DNA of 64,000 nt from Hymenobacter sp. UV11 (GCF_004684095.1 NZ_SRII01000010.1:182449-246448), one strand, 5' to 3'. Shown: positions 17,918 through 27,180, numbered from the stretch's first letter. Numbers and translations are program-made. Notes: generated by a model from the sequence alone, not told the origin.

Positions 17918-18823
17918 TTACTTATACTGGTAGTAGCGCACGTAGTCTACCTGCATCTGCTTCGGGAAGGTGGTGGCAGCATTAATGGCGGCCATGCTGG
18001 GGTTACCCACAAAGTCGCCCCCTACGGCCACGTTTAGAACTACAAAAAAGTTGTTGTTGAAGGGATAAGTGTTAGCCCCTGCCATACTCTTGGTAAAAGT
18101 GTAATAGAGCTGCCCATCGAGGTAAAAACGAACCTGATTCGTGCTGCGCACTACGCTGTAGGTGTGAAAGTCATTGGCAAAGCTGCTGCCGTCGGGCAGC
18201 TTGATGTGGTCGATACCACTTTGCTGGTGGTTGCCGCTTTGGTCGGCATAGTGCAGGGTAGTGAGCGTTTCCGTGGGCGTTTGCCCGCGCAGCTCCATAA
18301 TGTCAACCTCGCCGCATTTAGGCCAGTTATTTGTGTCGATGTCGCTGCCCAGCATCCAGATGGCGGGCCAAATGCCGACGCCCTGGGGTAGCTTGGCCCG
18401 CACGTCAATGCGACCAAACTGGAAGTCTTTCTTATTCTTGGTCAGCACCCGCCCCGACGTGTAGCCGCCCGAGGTTTGCAGTGCCTGAATAACGAGGTTG
18501 CCGCCGCTTTGATAAACGTTGTCCGTCGAGTTGGTGTACGTTTCAAACTCTCGGTTGCCCCAGCCGCCGGCGCCCAGGTCAAACATCCACTTTGCCGGGT
18601 CAATGGCCCCGCTGCCATTAAACTCGTCGGCCCACTGCAGCTCCGTGTAGTCGGCGTAGTCGCGGGAGTCCGCATTAACTGCGGCCGGTGCAGTCGGCGT
18701 AGTGGGGGTAGTAGGGGTGGGGGTAGGGGCCGGGATGTTCGGAGTTTTAGATTCCGTGCAAGCGATTAGTAGCAGCGCCAGCAGGCTAGCGCCGGCCACG
18801 CGGGTGAGTGGGAAAGTTTGCAT
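17918..18823 (-). CDS. GH16 family beta-glucanase lipoprotein (laminarinase-like)
   Basis: A 301-residue surface or periplasmic lipoprotein. The start at 18823 (MQTFPLTRVAGAS) yields a lipobox LLLIAC with Cys22; the upstream in-frame ATG gives no signal. A Pro/Thr linker (residues 28-45) precedes the GH16 jelly roll. The catalytic motif ExDxxE is present as GEVDIMELRG (Glu172 nucleophile, Asp174, Glu177 acid/base), with IWPAIWMLG before it. GH16 enzymes of this type cut beta-1,3- or mixed-linked glucans such as laminarin by a retaining mechanism. It is the last gene of the SusC-SusD-PKD-GH16 operon, which supports polysaccharide capture. Confidence 0.92.
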   Translation of the reverse strand: MQTFPLTRVAGASLLALLLIACTESKTPNIPAPTPTPTTPTTPTAPAAVNADSRDYADYTELQWADEFNGSGAIDPAKWMFDLGAGGWGNREFETYTNSTDNVYQSGGNLVIQALQTSGGYTSGRVLTKNKKDFQFGRIDVRAKLPQGVGIWPAIWMLGSDIDTNNWPKCGEVDIMELRGQTPTETLTTLHYADQSGNHQQSGIDHIKLPDGSSFANDFHTYSVVRSTNQVRFYLDGQLYYTFTKSMAGANTYPFNNNFFVVLNVAVGGDFVGNPSMAAINAATTFPKQMQVDYVRYYQYK

Positions 18824-18836
18824 AGTAGGGGAGAAG

Positions 18837-18869
18837 CAAGTGCCCGACGGATAGTTCATCGGGCACTTG
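18837..18869 (-). other. Intercistronic stem-loop between PKD and GH16 genes
   Basis: CAAGTGCCCGA and TCGGGCACTTG form a perfect 11-bp stem with an 11-base loop, and no U-run follows on the minus strand. It may be an RNA processing or stability element tuning GH16 output relative to SusC/SusD (inference). Confidence 0.6.
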
Positions 18870-18920
18870 TGTAAGCAACAGAAAAACAATTAGCTAACGT
18901 CTGCGGTGCAGCAAGCCAGC

Positions 18921-19751
18921 TTACTTGGCCTTGAATTTCATTTCAAATACCAGGTTACCAGTCGATTTGCCAGCCCGCACCGTCATGCGGTTTGCCGAGA
19001 TGCGCATGATACGATAGGTTAAGTCCGGCGCATCCGTAACCCCAATAAAGGGGCGGGCGGCACCCGTGGCCGTGCTTTGCAGGTCGAACTGGGCCAAACC
19101 TGTGCCCACTGCCGGACCAAACGTGTAGTTCACGGTGTAGTTGCGGGGAGTATCGCAATTGCCACCCGCTACGAAGGTTTGGCCCTTCGCATCGTAAGTA
19201 AGCACGCCAGCATTCGAGAAGGTATATTCGTCATCAACTTGGCAGGCAGGTGATTGATTTACCTTCGTGTTCCCGCTGTAATAGCTTGTTACATCACTAT
19301 CGCTAGGGCCCACCGTGATAACGCTTATCGTATCATTAAGGAGCCAGGTCTTGGTGGTGCCGTTCGTGAGCAGCTGCTTCACCAGGGTGCCTACGTCGGG
19401 GAGCACAATGTTCTGCTTGGCGGAGAAGCCGTTGCCGCCACTGGCCGAAGCCAGCAGCTGCGCCTGCACCGTGCCGCCTTTCGAGTACACGTGGGTGATG
19501 GTGGGGGTAGTGCTGCTCACGGTGCTCCCGTCGCCAAAGTCCCACTCGTAGAACACAATCCCCGGCCCGGTGTAGGCAGTGGTGTTCGTAAACGTGGCTT
19601 GGGTTGTCAGACCCACCTGCTTGGTAACGACGCTGAACGTGGGCTGGGGGGCCGGGCCACTCAGCTCGCCATTATCGCTCTTCTTGCAGGCGGTGAAAAG
19701 CAGCGGACCGGCTAGTACCAATCCCGCCGCCGATTTCCAATATTTTTTCAT
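18921..19751 (-). CDS. PKD-domain lipoprotein of polysaccharide utilization locus
   Basis: A 276-residue lipoprotein: signal MKKYWKSAAGLVLAGPLLFT ends at lipobox Cys22. A PKD domain (about 35-110) has the usual YEWDFGDGS motif. The C-terminal half is beta-rich and unassigned. In laminarin loci of Bacteroidota a PKD lipoprotein commonly follows SusD and acts as a surface glycan-binding protein (SusE/F position), so that is the likely role. Gap to SusD is 35 nt and to GH16 97 nt, all on one strand, so one operon. Confidence 0.85.
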   Translation of the reverse strand: MKKYWKSAAGLVLAGPLLFTACKKSDNGELSGPAPQPTFSVVTKQVGLTTQATFTNTTAYTGPGIVFYEWDFGDGSTVSSTTPTITHVYSKGGTVQAQLLASASGGNGFSAKQNIVLPDVGTLVKQLLTNGTTKTWLLNDTISVITVGPSDSDVTSYYSGNTKVNQSPACQVDDEYTFSNAGVLTYDAKGQTFVAGGNCDTPRNYTVNYTFGPAVGTGLAQFDLQSTATGAARPFIGVTDAPDLTYRIMRISANRMTVRAGKSTGNLVFEMKFKAK

Positions 19752-19786
19752 CTAGTTAACAGATTGAGTTGTGGGTGGGAGGCAGC

Positions 19787-21337
19787 TTAGTAGCCAGGGT
19801 TCTGAACCAGACCGGGGTTGGTGTCAATCTCCGATTGCGGAATGGGCAGCACCAGCGTGTTCTGGGTCGGAATACCGTGCGTGTTAGGCGCGATATTCTT
19901 CAAATAAGCCGCCTGCTCGGTCATGCGCGGGATGAGCGCATGGTTAGTCAGCGTCGGGTACAGGCTCTGCGCGCGCTTCATATCGAACCAGCGGTCAAAC
20001 TCAAACGCCAACTCATACTTACGCTCCCGTAGCACGGCATCAGTAAAGTTGGCCGTACCGGCCGTCAGGTCGTGGGCGGTAGATGGCTTGGTGTAGTCCA
20101 GCCCAAAAGAACGCCGCCGCACTTTGTTGATGGCTTCCAGCCCCTCAGCCGTCGGGCCAACGGCCTCCGCCACAATCAGGTACATCTCGGCCAGGCGTAT
20201 TACCGGCACATTCAGACCCGAGTCCCAGATGTTGGTGTTGACCTTACCGACGAACCACTTCTTGCAGCTGTAGCCAAACGGCGAGCCGGTGGCCTTGTTG
20301 GCTACCTTGCTGCCATCGGGATACGTATCGCCGGGCGCCCATACGGTTACGGACTTGCGGATATCGCCGGCCTCGTAGCCCGCCACGAAGTCTGGGTCCG
20401 GTACGTTGAAGCCGTAGCCGCTACCGGGCGTCTGGTTGGCACCCCGCGGGCCGAAGAACTCGTTCATGGCCGAGCCCACGTTGTTGCGCTCGTACTGGTT
20501 GCGGCCGTTTATGTACTGCACCTCAAACAGCGATTCCTTATCGTTGCGGTTTTCGTTCTCTACCTTGAAGTTGTCGCCGTAGCTGGCCCACATTGTCTTG
20601 CCCGAGTTGTTAAGCACTTCGCGGGCACGGGTAGCGGCCTCCGCTTTTTTACCCTCCGTGATGTACACTTTGGCCAGCAGGCCAGTGGCGGCCCACTTGG
20701 TAGCCCGGCCCAGGTCGGCTCCGACGTAAGAAGCCGGCAGGTTGCCGATGGCATCAGCCAGGTCCTTCTCAATTTGGGCATACACCTGCGCGGCGGGCGT
20801 GCGTGGAATGCTCACGGCCGCCGGGCTGTTTGGTGGGGTGGTAAACAGGGGTACATCGCCGTAGGCCCGCACCAGGTCGAAATAGAATTTGGCCCGCAGA
20901 AATTGCGCCTCACCCAGGCAGCGCTTTTGGATAGCCGGGTCGATGTTCGTAATCAGGGGTACCTTCTGTAGCACGATGTTAGCGCGCTGAACACCGATGA
21001 AAGAGCCACCCCAGAGCCGGTTAGCTACGGTATTGGTAGTCGGAATGCTGTACGCTTCGAGCTGCTTGTACTCAATAGCGTCGTTGCCGTCGTCGCCCCC
21101 CGAGCTGGAAACGTCCGACCACATATCGAAGGCCCACATCGCCAAGTTGTACTGACCTTCTTTAGTCAGCTCGCTGTAAGCCGCGTTGGTTGCCTGGATG
21201 GCATCGGTTTCAGTCTGGTAAAAGTTGGCGTCGGTAATCTGGTCCACGGGCGCTTCGTCCAGAAACTTCTGGGTGCAGCCCGCTAGTGCGCTCAGGGCTA
21301 CTGCGAGCACGCTGAGGGTATACTTAGTAAATTTCAT
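19787..21337 (-). CDS. susD: SusD/RagB-family outer-membrane nutrient-binding lipoprotein
   Basis: A 516-residue SusD homologue. The signal peptide MKFTKYTLSVLAVALSALAG is followed by lipobox Cys21. Family marks are FLDEAPVDQITDANFYQTE near the N-terminus, tetratricopeptide-like helices (EAQFLRAKFYFDLVRAYGDVPL), and a C-terminal segment with RERKYELAFEFDRWFDMKRA and LPIPQSEIDTNPGLVQNPGY. SusD forms the lid over the SusC barrel and binds the oligosaccharide. It starts 22 nt after the SusC stop, typical of a translationally linked susCD pair. Confidence 0.96.
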   Translation of the reverse strand: MKFTKYTLSVLAVALSALAGCTQKFLDEAPVDQITDANFYQTETDAIQATNAAYSELTKEGQYNLAMWAFDMWSDVSSSGGDDGNDAIEYKQLEAYSIPTTNTVANRLWGGSFIGVQRANIVLQKVPLITNIDPAIQKRCLGEAQFLRAKFYFDLVRAYGDVPLFTTPPNSPAAVSIPRTPAAQVYAQIEKDLADAIGNLPASYVGADLGRATKWAATGLLAKVYITEGKKAEAATRAREVLNNSGKTMWASYGDNFKVENENRNDKESLFEVQYINGRNQYERNNVGSAMNEFFGPRGANQTPGSGYGFNVPDPDFVAGYEAGDIRKSVTVWAPGDTYPDGSKVANKATGSPFGYSCKKWFVGKVNTNIWDSGLNVPVIRLAEMYLIVAEAVGPTAEGLEAINKVRRRSFGLDYTKPSTAHDLTAGTANFTDAVLRERKYELAFEFDRWFDMKRAQSLYPTLTNHALIPRMTEQAAYLKNIAPNTHGIPTQNTLVLPIPQSEIDTNPGLVQNPGY

Positions 21338-21359
21338 GAGAAATGTCAGCTGTTAAGAA

Positions 21360-24300
21360 TTAGAACCCGATGTTCACGCCACCGATGAGCACCCGCGCCT
21401 GCGGGTAAACGCCCTGGTCGATGCCGCTGGCACTTACTTCCGGGTCGAAGCCCGTGTAGTGAGTCAGCGTTGCCAGGTTCTGAGCCGTGAGGTAGAAACG
21501 TACCTGGTTGGCAGTGATGCGGTTCAATAGGGTGCGCGGCAGCGTGTAGCCAAACGTCAGGTTTTTGAGGCGCACATAAGAGCCGTCTTCGATGAAGTGC
21601 GTGGATACGCGCAGGTTGTTGGCGTTGCCCACGTAGGCGCGCGGCACATCATTGCTCGTGCCGGGTCCGGTCCAACGGTTCAGCAGGTTGGTAGTGCCGT
21701 TCGTGGTGCCCGACAACGCAGTTTCCGTGATGTAGCGGTTGAGGTTGTATACGTCGTTGCCCTGAACACCCTGAATAAAGATGCTCAAGTCAAAGCCCTT
21801 ATACGTCAAGGTGTTGGTCATGCCAAACGTGAAGTTAGGATTGGGGTTGCCGATAAACGTGCGGTCCGCATCCGTGATAACTCCGTCGCCATTTATATCC
21901 CGGTACTTGATGTCGCCAGGGCCAGTGCTCTGGTCAATGTAGTAATCGGCTTTGGCCGTGCCGGATTTAGCCCCGGCGTTCAGCGTATTCAACTCTTCCT
22001 GAGTCTGGATGAGGCCATCAGCAATGTAGCCGTAGAAAGCCCCGAACGCCTGGTTCTTGTCGTAGCGCACGATGGTGCCGCTCAGCGAGCCCTGGCCGTT
22101 GTAGGGTACGCCGCCACCCAGCGATTGCAGGCGGGTTTTGTAAGCCGACGCATTCAAAGTGGTTGACCAGTTCAGCCCCCCATTGTCGCTCACGAAGTTG
22201 CGCGAGGTCAGCGAGAAGTCAATACCCCGGTTATAAGCCGAAGCCGCGTTCGAGTTAACCGATTCGTACGTACCCGAAACCAGGGATACCGGCACCGGGG
22301 CAATCAGGTTAGGCGATTCGCGGTTGTAAACATCAATGCTGGCTTCCAGGCGGTTATCTAGGAAACCCAAATCCAAACCGATGTTAGCTTGATTGTTTTT
22401 TTCCCAGCGCAGGTTGGGGTTAGACAGGCGGGTAGGCGCCGCCCCCTGGTTGATGGTCCCATCTGGGCCGAAGGGGTAGTTGATGCCGAAGTTGATGGAA
22501 TACAGATAAGCGAAACGACCGGCGTTCAACTCATTACCTACCTGGCCGTAACCGGCCCGTAGCTTCATGTTGCTTATCGCGCTGTTGCCCTTCAAGAAAG
22601 GCTCTTCTGAGATGCGCCAGCCGGCCGATACTGCCGGGAAGAAGCCGAACTTGTTGCCCGGCTCAAAGCGCGAGGAGCCATCGTAACGAGCCGTGGCTTG
22701 AAAGATGTACTTGCCGGCAAACTCGTAGTTGAGGCGGCCGAAGTAGCTGGCCAAGCTACGGGAAGGGTCGATAGTGCCAGCGTTAGCCAACAGCGTGTTG
22801 ATGGGACCGGTGTTGATTACCTGCAAATCATTGCGCAGGTAGCCAGTCCGATAGGCCTCCACATTGCTGTAGTTGAACTGCTGGGCCGACTGACCCACCA
22901 GCACCGTAAACTGGTGCTTCTCAGCAAACAGATGGTCGTAGGTTGCCGTATTCTCAATCAGGTAGGTTGGCGCGTAGCTCGACGTGGCTGAAGCACCAGC
23001 CGTGATGTAGCGTTGCGTGTAGCCCGCCAGCTCCGGCCCTTTGGGCGAGAAGGCATTGAAGTTATCAAAGACAAGGTCTGCCCCGAGGTTGGTGCGAAAG
23101 CGCAGTCCTTTCAGCGGCTCCAGTTCGGCAAAGAACGTGGTAATGGCCCGGTTGCGGTTGAAGCGCTGGTTGGTGCGCTGCACGGCCAGCGGGTTTTCCT
23201 CCGTAAAGTTGTCCGAAACGCTGTTGGGCTGGTACCAGTAGCCATCGGGCCGGTATGCCTGCACCGTTGGGGGTAGGCGCAGCATCTGCTGCACAGTGCC
23301 GTACTCCCCGTTATTGCTCGAAATCTGGCGGTCGCTAAGGTGAGTTAGCGCGATGCTGGTGCCTATCTTAAATACTTTATTTAGCTGTACATCGCCATTG
23401 GCGCGCAGCGTATAACGCTCAAAGTCAGTGCCAACGATGATGCCATCCTGCTGAAAATACGTGGCCGACAGCGCAAAGCGTGCCTTTTCGGTACCGCCCG
23501 TGGCTGAGAGTGAGTAGTTCTGGATGCGGGCGCGGCGGAACACCAGGTCCTGCCAGTCGGTACCCGTGCCCAGGGCAGCCGGGTCACGCAGCTTATCCAG
23601 GGCAATGGGCTTGCCTGCCGCAATACGGGCCTCGTTGTTGAGCGTCGCATACTGCTCGGCGTTGAGCAGGTTCAGTCTACGGGTCACGGTTTGTGCCCCG
23701 CCGTACGCATCAACATTAAAGGTCGTTTTACCGATTTTGCCGCGCTTGGTGGTGATGATAACCACCCCGTTGGCTGCCCGCACCCCGTAGATAGCCGTAG
23801 CCGAGGCGTCTTTCAGGATGTCAATGGTTTCAATGTCGTTGGGGCTGATAGCATTCAACTGAGCGTCACCATTGTCGGGTAGCGGAAAGCCGTCGACAAC
23901 GTACAGTGGCGTGTTGTTACCAGCCGACGATATACCCCGAATACGAATTGACGTACCGGCCGCCCCACCGGGAGCACCACCACCGGAGGTAATGGTTACC
24001 CCGGAAACTTTGCCCTGAATAGCTTGCGAAACTTCGGCAACAGGCTGACGTATAATGTCCTGCGCGCTAACCGACGAGATGGCCCCCGTTACGCTGCCGC
24101 GCTCCTGGGTGCCGTAGCCTACTACTACGACTTCGTTAAGCGCCTGCGTGTCGTCGCGCAAGGTGACGCTGACATTCGAAGCATTGGCGCTCGTCACGAC
24201 CACCGGCTGGCTAATGAAGCCAATGAAGCTAAACAGCAGCGTGCTGCCTTCGGGCGCTCGTAGGCTGAAGCGGCCATCAACATCGGTATTGGTGCCAATG

Positions 24301-24509
24301 GTGGTACCGCGTACCAGCACTGTAACACCAGGTAGGGGTTTGCCATCCGGCCCCACTACTCGGCCCGTCACCGGCACATCAACCAGGACGTGCAGCGCCG
24401 AAGTCGGCAGCAAGTGGGGAGTAGTGGCCCCAGCGGCTACTGGTAGCCCACAGGCCAACAGTATTGCTGTGTGTCTAAACGACGGGGCTAAGTAAAGCTT
24501 TCGCTTCAT
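21360..24509 (-). CDS. susC: SusC/RagA-family TonB-linked outer-membrane transporter
   Basis: A 1049-residue TonB-dependent importer. After a signal peptide, a carboxypeptidase-regulatory-like domain spans about residues 44-125 (VTGRVVGPDGKPLPGVTVLV). The plug domain then starts with EVVVVGYGTQERGSVTGAIS, and a 22-strand barrel ends in aromatic residues (GGVNIGF). It imports oligosaccharides across the outer membrane using TonB energy. It is the first gene of the SusC-SusD-PKD-GH16 operon, with a promoter and LacI-type operator at 24590-24617. Size and domain order are normal for the family. Confidence 0.96.
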   Translation of the reverse strand: MKRKLYLAPSFRHTAILLACGLPVAAGATTPHLLPTSALHVLVDVPVTGRVVGPDGKPLPGVTVLVRGTTIGTNTDVDGRFSLRAPEGSTLLFSFIGFISQPVVVTSANASNVSVTLRDDTQALNEVVVVGYGTQERGSVTGAISSVSAQDIIRQPVAEVSQAIQGKVSGVTITSGGGAPGGAAGTSIRIRGISSAGNNTPLYVVDGFPLPDNGDAQLNAISPNDIETIDILKDASATAIYGVRAANGVVIITTKRGKIGKTTFNVDAYGGAQTVTRRLNLLNAEQYATLNNEARIAAGKPIALDKLRDPAALGTGTDWQDLVFRRARIQNYSLSATGGTEKARFALSATYFQQDGIIVGTDFERYTLRANGDVQLNKVFKIGTSIALTHLSDRQISSNNGEYGTVQQMLRLPPTVQAYRPDGYWYQPNSVSDNFTEENPLAVQRTNQRFNRNRAITTFFAELEPLKGLRFRTNLGADLVFDNFNAFSPKGPELAGYTQRYITAGASATSSYAPTYLIENTATYDHLFAEKHQFTVLVGQSAQQFNYSNVEAYRTGYLRNDLQVINTGPINTLLANAGTIDPSRSLASYFGRLNYEFAGKYIFQATARYDGSSRFEPGNKFGFFPAVSAGWRISEEPFLKGNSAISNMKLRAGYGQVGNELNAGRFAYLYSINFGINYPFGPDGTINQGAAPTRLSNPNLRWEKNNQANIGLDLGFLDNRLEASIDVYNRESPNLIAPVPVSLVSGTYESVNSNAASAYNRGIDFSLTSRNFVSDNGGLNWSTTLNASAYKTRLQSLGGGVPYNGQGSLSGTIVRYDKNQAFGAFYGYIADGLIQTQEELNTLNAGAKSGTAKADYYIDQSTGPGDIKYRDINGDGVITDADRTFIGNPNPNFTFGMTNTLTYKGFDLSIFIQGVQGNDVYNLNRYITETALSGTTNGTTNLLNRWTGPGTSNDVPRAYVGNANNLRVSTHFIEDGSYVRLKNLTFGYTLPRTLLNRITANQVRFYLTAQNLATLTHYTGFDPEVSASGIDQGVYPQARVLIGGVNIGF

Positions 24510-25182
24510 ACTATGAGTGAAAAAAGGGTGGGAAAGAAGTAAAAAAGCAACTAACTAGCTAGCAGTGCTAGGCTAAAAGGGTAGTATTTCAAAGGTAAGG
24601 TCCTGCAATCGGTTGCAGAACCGGCAACGATTGCGATAGATGGAAAAGGCACAGTAGGAACAGGGAAAAGGCACCGAATGCACACTTAGCGTTTCCTTGC
24701 TGTCGAGCCAGAAAAAGCAGGTCTCAATTCCAGTAATTGAAGTCACTTTTGACTTAGAAGATTCTCTGAGTCAGCTCTGCATCTTTTTGACCAAAAAGAG
24801 CTGATTGCTTAACAATCATCGTTTTTATGCCTAGCCTGATGCTAGGTGCGCATCTGGTGCTTTTGCCCTAATAGCAGGAACGATAATCTTAGAGCAGCAC
24901 CATTTACTAGTCAAAAATAGCTAAAGTGTTTTGTAAAAAAACAAGTCTGATTTCATCAAAACAACTTATAAAAGGGATTTTATCGCTTTGGTACCACTCC
25001 CTATTACACCTAGCGCACACGTAAATTCAGCCTATTGAGGGTTTAAAAGTCATAATCCGTGTTTTGGGTGCTGAGCGATTAGGACTAAAAAACAACGTTT
25101 TAAAACAGGGATTTTTCAGAAAAATGACTGCTGGGGTTTGGTAGCGGTTTTTATGCGGTGGTTAGAGCCGTGCCAGACTAAA
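24510..25182. other. AT-richer regulatory gap upstream of susC
   Basis: About 670 bases with no credible gene, visibly richer in A and T than its surroundings. It carries the susC promoter and operator near 24590-24618, and CCGGCAACGATTGC at 24621 which recurs near the pectate lyase gene. The rest lies after the 3' end of the receptor-fusion gene (stop at 25183); I see no terminator or conserved element there. Confidence 0.55.
24590..24618 (-). promoter_or_regulatory. susC promoter -7 box with overlapping LacI-type operator
   Basis: On the minus strand TACCTTTG (24597-24590) is an exact -7 box. Seven bases upstream of it, TGCAATCGGTTGCA (24604-24617) is a full match to the LacI-family operator TGnAAnCGnTTnCA, extended to the perfect dyad CTGCAA-TCGG-TTGCAG (24603-24618). 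It would lie in the -33/-7 spacer, the right place for repression. The LacI-type regulator at 6046 is one candidate to bind it. Confidence 0.7.
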
Positions 25183-27180
25183 TCAGGCTGATTCCAGCAG
25201 GGTTTCTAGGTCAGCGTTTGCTGTGTCGTCGAGGAGCACATAGGTCCAGGGTTCGGCCTCGTCGTAGTCGGCGGCCTGGCTGCGGCGCTGTAGGGCCGCG
25301 AGTACTTTTTGGGCGAAAGCCCAACTGGTGGCGGGCCGCAGCTCCAGCACGCGGGCCAGCTCGGCGGGGGCGTAGCGGCCCCGGTGGGCATGCAGTAAAA
25401 ACACCGCGTAGAGCGCCTTCACAATGGGGAACTTACACTTCTGAAGCAGCGTGCCCGTGGTGGCCGACTCCACGTAGCGGCAGCGGGTGCAGCGGCGGGC
25501 AAAGGGCTCGCGAGCTTCGCAGCTCTTTTCGTGGCCGCACTTGCGGCAGTGGTAGCCGTGCTGCCACTTGAGGTCGGCGAGGTAGCGCAGGCAGGCGTCC
25601 TTGTCGGGGTAAAGCTGGCTGAACTCGCCAAAGTCGAACTCGCGGGCTTCGAGGCGGGCCTCCTTCTGGTCTTGCAGGTCGCGGCTCAGGTCGCGGTTGA
25701 GCTGCTCAATGGCGGCCGACTGCAAGGCCAGCAGGCTGTTGCGCTCCAGCAGCTCACGGTTGCGGGCCGCGATGAGGTCGTTTTGCTGGCTCAGCTCCTC
25801 GGTGCGCAGGGCTACCAGGGCTTCCAGCTCGGTATTGAGCTGGTCTTTAAGGAGTTGGTTTTCGCGCAGCTGATCTACCAGCTGGTCCTGGGCTTGATGC
25901 TTTTTACGCAATTGCTTCAGCAGGCGGCGCTGCGTGTGCAGCGTGGTGTCCATAATGCCCTTAATCTTATCGGCCAGGGCGTAGCTGAGCACCACTACTT
26001 CTATCACAAAGGCGACGTTGAGGCTGTAAACCGTGTAGGCGTTGTTATAAAAATCAATGCCCAGCTTGCGGCTGATGAGGAAGGCCAGGCTGCCCGCCAC
26101 CATGGCCTGGGCCAACAGCAGGTAGCGCGCGGCCCGCAGGCCGCCGCGGTAGGCCCGCCAGGCGGTGTAGTAGAGCAGCCCGTAGGGGAGTAGGTAGAGC
26201 CAGAAGCTGAGGCCCGCGTGCACTACCGCCGCATCGAGCACCAGCAGGCCCACACTCAGCGACACCACCCAGCGCACGGCCCGGTACAGCGTGGGCAGCC
26301 GGGCCGCCATATCCAGAAAGGAGTAGGCGTATTGGGCAAACGTGAGCAGCAGCAGCACCGGTGCCACCGCCCCAATGAAGTGGTTGAGTTGGGGGCTACC
26401 CGGCCATAAGTACTGAAAACCCAGGCCGTCTTCCGACAAAAAGAGCAGCGCCCCGCTCAGCACGTAGAAAACGTAGTAGAGGTATGACCGGTCCTGAAGA
26501 AAGAAAAACAGGAACAGATTATACAACACCATGATGAGCAGAATGCCGTAGAAGCCGCCCAGCAGGCAGTATTGCAGGCTCATTTCGGGCAGCAGGCCCG
26601 GCCCGCTGTGCAGCATGGCCCGGAAGCTGGTGGGCGAGTCGGAGCGCAGGCGCAGGTAGTACGTCACGGGCTGGCCGTGGCGCAGGGGCAGGTCAAACAG
26701 GAAGTTCTTATAGGGCAGCGGCCGCGTGGCGAAGGGGTAATTGGCCCCGGTGAGCACGCTATCATAGGCCAGGGCCGGGCCACCCGGCACGCCCACCGGC
26801 CGAAACAGCGTAGCCGCCCCAATGTGCGGGTCATACAGCTCCAGGTACCAGTCAGACGCCGGGTCAGCTTCGGGCCGCACCGTGAAGCGTAGCCAGTAGG
26901 TGCTGCGCGGGTGCCGGATATTGGGGGGCAGCCGGGTGCCTGCCAGCGTAGCAAAGCGCCCCGCCCAGGCCGGGCTGCTGACCAGGCGCAGGGGTAGGCG
27001 GCCGGTGCGGTCTTCCAGCACGCTGTAGAACTGGCCATCCAGGTACTGCGCGGGCCGGGCCGGGCTCGCCACCAGGGTGTCTTCGGGGGCAGCCAGGGCG
27101 GGGCGGGCGAGGCTGAGGGCCAGCACCAGGCCAAAGACCGGCCAGGCGACCCGGTGCCGACCAGCCAGCCAGGCCAGCAT
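25183..27180 (-). CDS. 7TM-DISM receptor fused to IS1595-type zinc ribbon and HTH
   Basis: 665 residues from the start at 27180 (MLAWLAGRHRVAWPVFGLVL), chosen because it opens a clean signal peptide cut after ARPALA; the longest in-frame reading (27447) overlaps the divergent kinase gene. Order: periplasmic 7TMR-DISMED2-like domain (about 40-190, STYWLRFTVRPEA), seven membrane helices (about 210-410), coiled coil (about 430-510, ELEALVALRTEELSQQNDL), then FSQLYPDKDACLRYLADLKW and a zinc ribbon with CxxC pairs at 545/548 (CRKCGH) and 564/567 (CTRC), ATTGTLLQKCKFPI, and a helix-turn-helix-like AELARVLELRPATSWAFAQK. The C-terminal part matches the N-terminal recognition region of IS1595 transposases; the DDE nuclease domain is absent. 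The sensor-to-DNA or -RNA role is inference. Confidence 0.82.
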   Translation of the reverse strand: MLAWLAGRHRVAWPVFGLVLALSLARPALAAPEDTLVASPARPAQYLDGQFYSVLEDRTGRLPLRLVSSPAWAGRFATLAGTRLPPNIRHPRSTYWLRFTVRPEADPASDWYLELYDPHIGAATLFRPVGVPGGPALAYDSVLTGANYPFATRPLPYKNFLFDLPLRHGQPVTYYLRLRSDSPTSFRAMLHSGPGLLPEMSLQYCLLGGFYGILLIMVLYNLFLFFFLQDRSYLYYVFYVLSGALLFLSEDGLGFQYLWPGSPQLNHFIGAVAPVLLLLTFAQYAYSFLDMAARLPTLYRAVRWVVSLSVGLLVLDAAVVHAGLSFWLYLLPYGLLYYTAWRAYRGGLRAARYLLLAQAMVAGSLAFLISRKLGIDFYNNAYTVYSLNVAFVIEVVVLSYALADKIKGIMDTTLHTQRRLLKQLRKKHQAQDQLVDQLRENQLLKDQLNTELEALVALRTEELSQQNDLIAARNRELLERNSLLALQSAAIEQLNRDLSRDLQDQKEARLEAREFDFGEFSQLYPDKDACLRYLADLKWQHGYHCRKCGHEKSCEAREPFARRCTRCRYVESATTGTLLQKCKFPIVKALYAVFLLHAHRGRYAPAELARVLELRPATSWAFAQKVLAALQRRSQAADYDEAEPWTYVLLDDTANADLETLLESA

